From positions 44,476,501-44,540,500 of the forward strand of contig NC_056752.1 of NCBI RefSeq assembly GCF_018687715.1: a stretch of 64,000 nt of DNA, in the 5' to 3' direction. Made by a program: the position numbers and the translations under genes. Below, piece by piece: positions 24,648-35,169 of this stretch. Every line of letters starts with the position of its first letter. Positions within the stretch are counted from its first letter, which is position 1. Source of the DNA: Carya illinoinensis. Lineage: Eukaryota; Streptophyta; Magnoliopsida; Fagales; Juglandaceae. The notes below the pieces were generated by a model. That model was not told the origin of the DNA and searched no databases. It saw nothing but the letters and a program-made list of their open reading frames with translations.

Positions 24648-25067
24648 ATGAGTAGTACCCACGCCCGTCCGATTTTGACGCCTGGGGCCTCCAGAAAGCG
24701 TAAGGAGAGAGAAGCACCACCGTACTCATTTTTAAACCCGTCGGCTACACTGACTTCCGCTCCAACACCAGCTGCTAAGCCAGGCGATGGGCTCTCTTCG
24801 AATCGGCTCTTAGCCGGTTACATGGCATACGAGTTTCTGACTAATGGTACCCTGTTCGGCCGGAAATTCGAACCGGTACGAGCCGAGGCGATGCCGCTAG
24901 CAAGTTCGTCGGCCGAGTCGAAGAGGTGGAAGCCGGAAGTGGAGGCGGCCAACGTGAAGAAGGTGCACCAAAGTTACGCTGAGGTGGCGAGCATACTGAA
25001 GACGGATGGGGCCCACATCACTGGAGTTGTCAACCCTATGCAACTGGCCCGGTGGGTTCAGATGTGA
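24648..25067 (+). CDS. Small plant-specific protein, 139 aa, intronless
   Basis: The single open frame starts MSSTHARPILTPGASRKRKE and ends NPMQLARWVQM. Conserved-looking blocks are the basic N-terminus (SRKRKE, a possible nuclear signal), a central NRLLAGYMAYEFLTNGTLFG segment and a C-terminal VHQSYAEVASILKTDGAH. It resembles a plant family annotated, as I recall, near 'embryo sac development arrest 6'; that label is uncertain and no biochemical role is claimed. GC-richer codon use than the flanks, a CT-rich leader upstream and a pyrimidine-rich downstream region support a real gene. No transmembrane segment or signal peptide is evident. It stands alone between repeat-filled intergenic tracts. 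Confidence 0.78.
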   Translation: MSSTHARPILTPGASRKRKEREAPPYSFLNPSATLTSAPTPAAKPGDGLSSNRLLAGYMAYEFLTNGTLFGRKFEPVRAEAMPLASSSAESKRWKPEVEAANVKKVHQSYAEVASILKTDGAHITGVVNPMQLARWVQM

Positions 25068-26403
25068 CCCCAACAAAGCTCAGGGTTCTTATGTGGCGTC
25101 CCTTGGTTGGTCCACGTACGTCAAACGAGGTAGAGCGCTCATGCGCGCGATAACCTACCTGTTAATTGTATCAATTCGGACTCCGGAGAAGACGGTGGGG
25201 TATCGGAGTACCCCGTAATAATATGGAAACCAAAACCGAATGAAATTAGGGAAGGCTCATTTCTCATCTCTTTCTTTCTAGAATGTTCCTCACGGGAATG
25301 ATGTTAAAATTACACTTCTCTCTGCCTCCTTGTGTGTTGTTGTATTAGTTTTTGGTTCGTAATGAGCTCCATGTGGGATTCTGGGTGGAAAACCATGAGA
25401 AATGCTTTAATATCTTGATCTTGTTCATTCGTCGCAGTTGATTTATGTATATATTCATGTAATTACGTTATGCATGTGTTACGAATCATATATAACATGT
25501 CATATAGATGGAGCTTGAAGAGTCCGTGAAAGCTCGCAGCTGACTATTGAAGAAGCGGGAGCTTCCGATGCCCGCGCGCATATATGAATGGAAACGCACG
25601 GATGGATTTGTCCTTGATAGTTGGTGATCTCCATACATGTATGCGCGCAAGTGACTTGTGTGTGTAGGTGTGATGTGAAAATGATGATTAACGTACGACG
25701 TAATTGGAATTTCAAGACGGGTGGCCATGGCCTCAGATGAGGGCCTTGTACGCTTGTCTCTCCTCTGGGGCTGGAGGTAATTTGTTTACCGGCCGGGTAG
25801 ATGGTTACCGAGTCTTCTCTTCCAAGAAAGCCGTCTTTTTTAGGAATTAAGGACGTGATATATGTCTGATGTCCCCGATATTTTTTCGTGTGACGTTAAT
25901 TAATAGGTTTTCCAATCCATTATATTAACACAATTCAGATTTTAGTTTTCTTCACCAGGTTCTATTTCCTTTTGTTGTCCACTTTCCCTTTAAAGACAAA
26001 AGCTAAGCCTGAGGTGGCGGTTGGTAACTTGGTTTTAGTACTGGTAATCAACTCTGTTTTCATGGCAGCCACCTGGGTTGCTTGAGGATTGGGACGATGG
26101 CTTTTCAGTGTTTGGTCGTGGTCATACGAACGAGGATAAGGAAGAGTCGTCATATGCTCCCACCATCTTTATCCAACCCTTTATTTCATTTCATTAATAT
26201 CACCGATCATACAAGGTGTTGCTCCTCCGTCATTTTATTTTCTTGAGAAATGATTTATAAAAGTGACAATTCTTCGTACAAATCTTAATTGTACAAACCT
26301 TTATAAAAAAATGAATTTCACCTTAAAAGTTTAAAAATAATCATTTTTTATTAATGAGACTTATTTTTTATAAAGAAATTTACATAAAATTTATCTATTT
26401 AAA

Positions 26404-26434
<31 letters not shown>

Positions 26435-27116
26435 TTTAATCGGAGAGTTGGACCTTTATTCATACGTCATACTCCTTTCTTAACTCATTGCTGTATCCTG
26501 TTTCTTGTTTTTATATGAATACTCCAAGAATTAAAAAACATAAAAACAAAGTTCCACACAACAACTCCAACGCAAGAGCTGGCAGCTAGACTGAGGCCCT
26601 TTCAGTTTGTAACTCGATTGGCAAAGCTTGGACGCATCACCCAATAGATCTCTTATGTTTTATATATGAGTGGTGCTATTGCTATAAATGAATTACATAA
26701 AAATAATTTCACAAATTAATATGACTTTATGTAATCCGTTAGATCTGTTTTATAATAAAAATAACTTTACAATTTGACAAACGACATCAAATCACATCAA
26801 TTTGTAAGATTTCTTTTGTGTAATCAATTTGTGGTTAGAACATTTTTCTTTATATATATATATAACAGCAAGGACAAGAAGTTTACCTCTAACTATTAGC
26901 ACGATGCATGCAGTTCAAGCGCCACATAGATTTTGTGTAATTATGAATTTACTTGGCTATATATATATATTTAAAATTTCTTTTGATCCTGATTGTCAAT
27001 TGCAGGTTTTGTTTTGTGGGATTATTAGGGGTTGGCAATGATTGTAAATCTTCAAACTATAAACAACCCAACAATGCACTGGTTATTTCGTTGCTATAAT
27101 ATCCAACCACCTAAGC
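25068..27116. other. 3' UTR and intergenic DNA
   Basis: The first few hundred bases are probably 3' UTR of the small gene. Further on are an (ATT)n microsatellite at 26406-26434, a possible family B MITE relic near 26250-26400 and MITE family C copy 1 (26681-26835). The final part is the left flank of the big Copia element. No other gene seen. Confidence 0.45.
26681..26835. mobile_element. MITE family C, copy 1 (foldback)
   Basis: The left half has CACAAATTAATATGAC and GTTAGATCTGTTTTATAATA. The right half has CACATCAATTTGTAAG, the inverse of the left. A second copy is at 57835-57975. Confidence 0.6.
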
Positions 27117-27385
27117 TGTTGGAATATAGAAAACCATATTAAGGAATTGGAAAGGAAATCCTGAGAAGCCAAACAAGGGATTTTATTAATTCCTAATCTA
27201 GTTTGATGGTTAAGTTAGTTAGCCTCAAAATAACATACTTGATTGTATCTTAAGTTGTATAAATAGGATATTTTGTATGGTTTTATTTTTTGAAAAAGTC
27301 ATTTTTCATTCGGTTAATGAGAAGAAGCGAAGTTCTCTCTTCCGTATCCCTCATTTTTCATTTCACAATTCTTAGCAATTTTACA
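27117..27385 (+). repeat. 5' LTR of Copia-1
   Basis: Begins TGTTGGAATATAG and ends AATTTTACA. TATAAATAGG near 27257 is a likely TATA box. Confidence 0.88.
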
Positions 27386-27440
27386 TGTTATCATCGTGTA
27401 TCAAGTTTCTGCTGCAATCTTGATTTCTCTTTATGCTTTT

Positions 27441-29143
27441 ATGGTAGAATCTAATCCCAATTCTGATCCTCCAAGAACCAATCATTCTGATGATTCTTCA
27501 AGCTTCTATTTCTTGTATCCATCTAATAATCCAGGTGCTTTGTTGGTTTCTGAAATCTCCACTGGAGAGAATTATGTAGCATGGAGTCGCTCTGTCTCTA
27601 TCGCACTTACAGTGAAGAATAAGATTACCTTTATTAATGGCAGTTTATCTCAACCATCTTTTGAGAATCAGACACTTTGAATTGCTTGGCTTAAGGCAAA
27701 CAACCTAGTTTTGTCCTGGCTAATGAATTTGATTTCCAAAGAAATTTGTGGAAGCCTTCTTTACTTCACAAGTGCCTTCGAGATTTGGGAGGAACTCAAG
27801 ATTCGATATCTTCGTAGTGATGGCCCTAGGGTTTTCTTGTTGGAAAAATCACTTAGTTCTATTTCTCAAGCGTCAAAGTTTGTCACTAAATATTTTAGTG
27901 AGTTTAAAACCCTAAGGGACGAATACATTAGCTACCACCCAATTCTAGTTTGTCGTTGTGGAAATCTTGAAGAATGTTCTTGTGAAATTTTGAAGAATCT
28001 AGCTAAGCGCTAACAAGTTGATTATGTAATGAAATTCTTGGTTGGTTTGCATGATTCTTATTCAACATTGCGTAATCAACTGCTGTTTCAATCTTCATTG
28101 CCTTCGATGAGCAAGGTCTTTTCCCTGTTACTGCAAGAAGAAAGTCAAAGGTCACTAACAAATATTGTTGGTATTTCCCTTGACTCACATGCCATGTTTG
28201 CTACACAACCTCAGAGGCAACATTCAACAAATGTTACCAAGTTTAAGAAACCAAGAGGCAAAATAGATGCAATATGTTCCCATTGTGGATATTCTGGTCA
28301 CTTAGTAGATAAGTGCTTCTAACTCATTGGCCATCCCCCTAGCTGGAAGGGTCCTCTAGGCAAAAGATCCATTTCTGCCCAACCCGAAAATAGAACTTCA
28401 TGATTACCTATTGCAAACAATGTTTCATCTTTGGAGCAGGATGCAAGTAATTGCAATACTATTTTCTCTTAAGAGTAAATTCAAAATTTAATTACTCTTG
28501 CCAATAGCTTGTCCAATTCAAACATCAACTCCACTCCAGTTGCTAATATTGCAACAACTTCAGGTATTTATCTACCCTATAATACAACATCTAATTCAAA
28601 GAATACTTTCACTTGGATTTTGGATACTGGGACAACATATCATATGATCTGTTGTCTTGATCTTTTTACCTTAATAAAAATGCCCACTGAACCTTGCAAA
28701 GTCCATCTTCTAAATGGCCAATCTGTTCCAGTTGTATTCACTGGAAATGTCATTTTTTTCACTTGACATAACACTGTATAATAAACTTTATGTTCCTACA
28801 TTCAATATCAATCTTATTTTTGCTTCAAGATTGACAAAAGATAACTGACTTGGTCTACTCTTCTTCCAATCCAAATGTGTTTTGTAGGATCTCAACAAAT
28901 GGAAAATGATTGGACTTGCTGAAGTCAAGTCAGGTTTATACCACTTACAACACATACCTGCTGCTACAAAAATTGAGAAGTCTAATTCGATCAGTTTACA
29001 TTCTATTTCAATTTTTGCTAAAGCTTGTAATGCCACTTCTGATATACATCATCTTAGGTTAGGACATCTTCCAAATTCTAGAATAAAAGTCATCAATTCA
29101 TTTGATTCTTTTGTAACAGCTTCAAATAATCATATATGTGAAG
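27441..29143 (+). pseudogene. Copia-1 gag, protease and start of integrase, broken
   Basis: The gag begins near MVESNPNSDPPRTNHS (27441) and includes GENYVAWSRSVSIAL and the zinc knuckle CSHCGYSGHLVDKC (about 28276-28317). The protease is recognised by WILDTGTTYHM (near 28615). The pre-integrase segment has GLYHLQHIP and HLRLGHLPNSR. In-frame stops occur near 27678, 28011 and 28321, and the frame is broken elsewhere. The coding sequence halts at HICEV, where the first nested LTR enters, and continues at 32580 with CPLAKQKKLPF. It is clearly non-functional; domain order matches Copia. Confidence 0.88.
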
Positions 29144-32100
29144 TGTAACAGCCCGCTAGACATTCAATTGTGAAATTTCTATTAACTTTAGGAACCTCGT
29201 GAAAACCCCATAAGTTTTCACGAATCCATTAATCGTATAGGTTTTTGTCTAACTACATAGTTAGTATTATTATTTACTATGGTATCAGAAGTGTGTTTTT
29301 GATTATTGGAGATAGTTAGAAGTGTCAAAATGTATTATGGCTTGTGCCATTAGACTCGGAGGGTTATTTAAAGTCTTATGGCACAATAACATTTTTTTCA
29401 TATTTTCGGACAAAACGTCTGTTCAAAATTGTAGATATTATTGGATAAAAAGAAATATCTTGAGGTAATTTTCATAAATATTATTGGGTAAAAATATTTT
29501 GAGTTGCTTTTTATAGATATTATTAGATAAAAATATCTTAAATTGATTTTTTGTAGATATTATTGGATAGAATATTATGAGATAATCTTTTATAGATATT
29601 TTGGGTAGGAGAAAACTACACTCAACTCTCAACTCCAGCCTTATCATCTTCCTTATCTCGTCCATATGTAGCTCCAGCCATCACCTACAAACTTATCTTC
29701 ATTTACACGTTCATTTAAAAGAATATCAAATACTTTCTCTCGAACAGCTTTTAGGAGTTCTTTTGCACGCCCATTTCGAAGCTTTTGTAAGTGTTTTATC
29801 ATAAAGTCTCCTTCATATAAGTTGTTCATTTTTTAGTCTAATTTACATGGATATATTATTTTCCCCATTTGAAGATCATTTGGTCAGTCAAATATTATAT
29901 AAACTATAGAAAGGTCATTCTGGGAGATAAATTGGAGAATATGTTATAGTTTGAAGTTTTTGACCAAGCTAATGGATAGATATTGGTCCGAAATTTTTAT
30001 GGAGTATTGTTAACATGTATATGTGACTATTGGTTGAATATTTTTGCATGATTAAAGGTTTTGATGAAATATTTTTTTAGATTTAAAAACTTAGAAACTG
30101 GAAGAAGAAAAACAGTTTCTGTTTTGAGAAAGTTTAACTCTTTGGTGGTCTAAACCTATTCTAATGACTTTAATAATTTTATTGGAGGATCCTAAGTATC
30201 TTATATACATGTTATATTATTATTTTGAAGATATTTGATGTTAGTTTCAAAGATATGAAATTGTATGCAAAGGGATATTCAGATAAGCCAAAGTGTGAAT
30301 ATTCTTGGCTAAATTTATGTTTTGGTTAATTTCTAACCATGTGATCTTGAATTAGAAGCTTATATATGTTTTATGACATCTTTTTAAACCATGTGATGGT
30401 TTGGTTTGAAGGTCATATATTTATAAGTTATAGATCAAGAGATTTATCAAAACTAGTTGAGGAAAAAGTTTCTGTTTTTGGACTAAGTGTAAAACCAAAA
30501 ACTCCAAATGTTATTTTGTGATTTTGGTGACTTTAGTTTGATGATTTAAAGCATGGTTGATATTAGGATGATATTATGAATATGTTAGAAGTAAGATTTG
30601 ATTTTTGAAATTCTTGGAGATGTTTTGATTTAAGGTCAAAACTTGTGATTCAAGTGTTTGGATCTTTTTACAAAAAAGTTTGGTGTTAATTATTAGCTTT
30701 TTCTAAATGGATGTTTTAAGTATGGTTTTGAACTTAGGATTGGAAGATGTTTGTTGCAAAATTTTGGTTTAAGCATGAGTTTTGAAGTTGGAAGGAATTG
30801 CAACAAAAATCAAGGGAAATGGTCTATGGATGTTTCGGCCATAGTGTGTTCTTCATAGTTGTGTTTTGTTTTAAATTTTTCTGAGTTGATATTTAAGTTT
30901 AGGACAAAATTTACATGAGGAATGTAAATTTTGGAAACTTTTGGAATTAATATGCAAAATCCTTAAGCTATGGGTAAAACGGTCATTTTTCCACATGTAG
31001 AGAGTAAAATGAAAATTTTACTCTTTAAGTTAGTATTTTCCATATTTCAAATTATTAGTGATTTAGTTCTAACTTTTAGAATCACTAATTACAATTCCTC
31101 ATGATCGCACTTGAAATTTTATAAGAAACGCGGAGATCGAGGTAAGTTAGCTTTTAACTTACTAGCAGTCTACTGTGTATGTGTGCTAAGTAAAGGAACT
31201 ACAGTGTATGTATGTGTGTTATCATATATGTCATGCCATGCCAAGTTATCATGTAATTGTCTATTATACAGAATTTATTCTGTCATCAATTTTTTATCTG
31301 TTAGATAATATATTCTGTCATGTATTACTGTACCTTACAAGTACGTCATGCTAAGTATGTCATCTATTACATGTATGTCAAGTCATGTAATATTTACTGT
31401 TGCAAGTATATCATGTTAAATATGTTGTCTATTATATGTTATGCCATGTTACGAAATGTTTCTATCTCAAGTTGGTCATGTATTTCAAGCTATGTTCAAG
31501 TCACGTTATGTTACGTCAGGGCTTCAGTCATTTCGTATTCCAGTCACGTTTCATCTTGATTACTTATGTATGGGGTCACAGCAATTGTGGTGCATACACT
31601 ACGTGAGATACAACAATTGTGACACGTAGAATACATGAGACCACAACAACTGTGGAGTATGTATTTAAGCAGTTAAATAATAAGTTTCCGTAGAATACAT
31701 GGGGCCACAACAACTGTGGAGTATGTATTTACACGTAGAGTACATGGGGCCACAACAACTGTGGAGTATGTATTTTTCATGTTAAGTCAAGCTTGTGTAG
31801 AATATATGGGGCCACAACAACTGTGGAGTATGTATTTACACGTAAAATACATGGGGCCACAACAACTATGGAGTATGTATTTTTCATGTTAATTCAAGTT
31901 TCAAAGCAAGTTCATGCTAAGTTAAGTTTCAGATCAAGTTCATGTCAAGTCAAGTTCAGTTCATGTTTCAATTTAAGTTATGTCAATTATGCTATGTTGT
32001 AAGCCAAGTTATGCTTTAATTACTTATGAATTTGATTATGCATTTATGCTTTTACTGTCATCCATGCATTATTAGCTTGTGTGGAAGTTTTTTGTTAACT

Positions 32101-32574
32101 TACTGAGATTTGTAATCAAATCTCACTTTGGTAGTCCCAACTACCATTCCCCCCAAATGGTAGATCTTGTTACAGGACCTGAAGGAGAATTATGAGCTGA
32201 TCAACTAGACACAGTTGACTAAGCGACGGTGCGACATAAATGTTAATATAGTAATTAACGTAAATTACTACTTGTACGATTAAGTTGCATCTCTAGTACT
32301 TTTTGGATCATAACCATTTTGGACTAGTGTTGTGATCTTAGTTGTTCAATGGATTTTTATGTATGAAGTATGTTTTAAACATTTGAGATATTTTCAATTT
32401 GGTGCATAGTATTGTTAAAGAAAAAATTTATCCGCTACGAATATTGCATATTGTTAGATGCATGTTAGGAATATTGCATCTTATATGTCATGAATGGGGG
32501 CAGGTAACCTTGTGTTGCATGTCTCGACGCTTCAAATGTCCGTTCGATCCCAAACGGAATTTGGGGGCGTCACA
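29144..32574 (+). mobile_element. Very long solo LTR (3431 bp) inside Copia-1 integrase
   Basis: Starts TGTAACAGCCCG and ends GGGGGCGTCACA, with short inverted ends typical of LTRs. It is flanked exactly by TGAAG at 29139-29143 and 32575-32579. The host Copia frame reads straight across once it is removed (HICEV / CPLAK), which fixes both borders. No second LTR and no coding domain were found inside. LTRs this long occur in some plant Gypsy lineages (Tekay/Del or Ogre/Tat types); the lineage is inferred only. The orientation shown follows the TG...CA ends with the tandem hairpin array (31560-31890) in the second half. Confidence 0.82.
31560..31890 (+). repeat. Tandem array of short palindromic units in the long LTR
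   Basis: About six units share AATACATGGGGCCACAACAA then CTGTGGAGTATGTATT. CCACA/TGTGG and AATACAT/ATGTATT pair within each unit, so each can fold as a hairpin. Spacing alternates between about 45 and 62 bp. Confidence 0.8.
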
Positions 32575-32579
32575 TGAAG

Positions 32580-33330
32580 TATGTCCATTAGCCAAGCAAA
32601 AGAAACTTCCATTTTCTGCGTCAACTACTCTTTCCAATAAAGCTTTTTAGTTGGTGCACTTTGACATTTGGGGCCTTTTTTCTACAACATCTTATTATGG
32701 CTATTCCTATTTCCTTACCGTTGTAGATGATTATTCAAGATTTATTTGGTTATATATTATGAAATCTAAATCAGATACTCGAGTTTTGATTAACAATTTC
32801 ATTTCCTATGTTCAAAATCAATTTAATACACAAGTTCAAATCATTTAGACTGAGAATGGTCAAGAGTTCAATATGCCAGATTTCTATAAAAAATATAGTA
32901 TCATACATCAATCATCTTGTGTAGAAACTCCTCAACATAATGGTAGAGTTGAAAGAAAGCATCAACATCTACTCAATGTTGCAAGAGCTTTCCTATTTTA
33001 GTCAAAATTACCCTTAACATACTGGTCTGACTGTGTGTTAATTGCCACACATATAATCAATATAACTCCTTCATTGATTCTTAATAATCAAACACCATAC
33101 TTTCTACTGTTTCAAACTTTACCAGACTACAATTACTTCAAAGTATTGGTTGCTTATGCTTTGAAAATACTCTTACCAATCATTGAGGTAAATTCCATCC
33201 TAGAGTTGTCAAATGTATTTTCCCAGGCTCTCCGCCTAACATTAAAGGATACAAAGTTCTAGACGTAAACACTCTAAAAATATTGGTATCCAGAAATGTT
33301 ACTTTCTATGAATAAGTTTTTCCATCTATC
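32580..33330 (+). pseudogene. Copia-1 integrase core, broken
   Basis: Continues the reading interrupted at 29143. It shows CPLAKQKKLPF, VHFDIWG (first catalytic Asp), [12 protein letters not shown] (second Asp replaced in the usual SDNGGEF motif) and [20 protein letters not shown] (catalytic Glu). In-frame stops occur near 32648, 32848 and 32999. It is a degraded DDE integrase of Copia type. Confidence 0.85.
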
Positions 33331-33473
33331 CTGATAGTGATCATACACTTTATGTCGTTCCAAATTTTCCTCAAGTATATGATCATACAATACCAAATAA
33401 TTCTTCTCACAATTTTGATGTCATTGATTTTGTCATAATCGATTCTAATACTTCACATACTGACTTTACAAAT

Positions 33474-35095
33474 TTGAGAAGGTCTGAAAGAATTAGACAT
33501 GCACCCACTTATTTGCATGATTACTATTGTGGCAACTTGACTCACAAACATTCAGCTGCACAATCATCTCCTAGTTGTTCTTCTGGTAAGCCTTACTTAA
33601 TCTTTTTCTTTCTTTCTAATTCCAAATTGTCTGATAAACACAAAACCTTTGTATCTGCTGTTTCCACTATATCTGGACCCAAAACCTTTAAACAAACCAT
33701 CTCTCAACCTAAATGGAAATATGCTATGGCAGAAGAAATAAAAACTCTTAAAATTAACAAAACTTGGGATCTTGCTATCTTACCTCCAAAAAAATTACCA
33801 TAGGATGCAAATGGGTTTACTGTGTTAAGTTCAAAGCTGGTGGTAGTGTTGAGAGATACAAAGTTAGATTAGTAGCTAAGGGATATACTCAATAAGAGGG
33901 ACTAGGTTTTTTTGATACCTATTCTCCTGTAGCTAAAATGACAACAGTTAGAGTGCTGTTAGTTGTGGCAACAATAAAGGGTTGGTATTTACATCAACTT
34001 GATGTAAATAATGCTTTCTTGCATGGAGAATTAAATGAGGAAGTCTATATGCAATTACCACTTGGTTTTGCTTCTCCTAATGACCCATGAGTTTGCAAAC
34101 TTAAAAAGAGTTTGTATGAATTAAAACAAGTTTCAAGACAATGGTTCTCAAAACTGTCAGCCTCATTAATCCAGTTTGGGTTCATTCAAGGTAAATCAAA
34201 TTCTTCACTCTTCACTAAGCAGACTTCAGACAGCATGATGGTTCTATTAATCTATGTTGATGATGTGATCTTAGCATCCAATAACCTTGAGCAGATTGCT
34301 ATTGTCAAAAAGTATTTGTATGATTCATTCACAATTAAAGATTTGGGTGAATTAAAATATTTTTTGGGCATTGAGGTAGCAAGATCAAAGAAAGGTATTG
34401 CCTTATGTCAAAGGAAGTATGATCTCGATATACCACAAGATAGTTGATTTTCTACTTCCAAACCAGTGGCATTTCCCATGGAATCTAACCTCAACTTGAG
34501 TGTACATGATTCTTCTCAACTCTTAATTGATGTTGTTGCCTATAGGAGGCTTGTAGGTCGACTTCTATATCTAACCATTACCAAGCCTGATCTGGCATAC
34601 TCAATCCAAGCTTTGAGTCAATTCATGGCTAATCCTAGTACATTACATCTTCAAGCAGCTAAAAGAGTACTTAGGCACATTAAAACCACACCTGGACATG
34701 GTATTTTCTTGGCTGCAGCATCACCATTGCATTTGAAAGCATACTCAAACAGTGATTGGGGGGCTGTCTCGACTTAAGGAGAAGTATCATAGGTTTTACA
34801 GTTTTTATTGGTGACTCACTCATCTCATGGAAGTCAAAGAAACAACCTACAATGAGTAGGTCTTCTGCTAAGTCAGAATATAGAGTTTTAGCCTCTACTA
34901 CATGTGAGCTCCAATGGTTGGTATACCTTCTAACTGATCTAAACATCCAGAATACCCAAGCTGCTTTGCTTTATACAGACAGTAAGCCAATAGCTGCAAT
35001 TGCCTATAATCCTGTTCACCCTGAAAGAACAAAACATATTCAACTTGATTGCCACATTGTTTGAGAGAAATTACAAGAGGGTCTCATCAACATCA
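33474..35095 (+). pseudogene. Copia-1 reverse transcriptase and RNase H, broken
   Basis: Reverse transcriptase parts include [20 protein letters not shown] (near 33990), LYELKQVSRQWFSKLS, and the catalytic YVDDVILAS box near 34254. RNase H parts include TKPDLAYSIQALSQFM, SWKSKKQPTMSRSSAKSEYR and LLYTDSKPIAAIAYNP. A frame shift or stop breaks the chain near 33801, 33895, 34089, 34445 and 34777. The gene stops at HIQLDCHIV and resumes at 37957 (SLKHQIVDILTKAL) after the second nested LTR. Confidence 0.88.
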
Positions 35096-35100
35096 TACAT

Positions 35101-35135
35101 TGTAACATCCGATCCCAAAAGTATGATTTATTATG

Positions 35136-35169
<34 letters not shown>

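Noticed and set aside
29279..29300. TGGTATCAGAAG-like primer site near the start of the 3.4-kb insert, suggesting a short LTR of about 135 bp
   Set aside because: The last 135 bp of the insert do not match its first 135 bp, and the preceding bases do not end in CA; a solo LTR fits better.
31111..32002. Several open frames of 60-80 codons in the first giant LTR
   Set aside because: They arise from CATG-rich and tandem-repeat sequence; Tyr/Cys/Val-rich and mutually overlapping.
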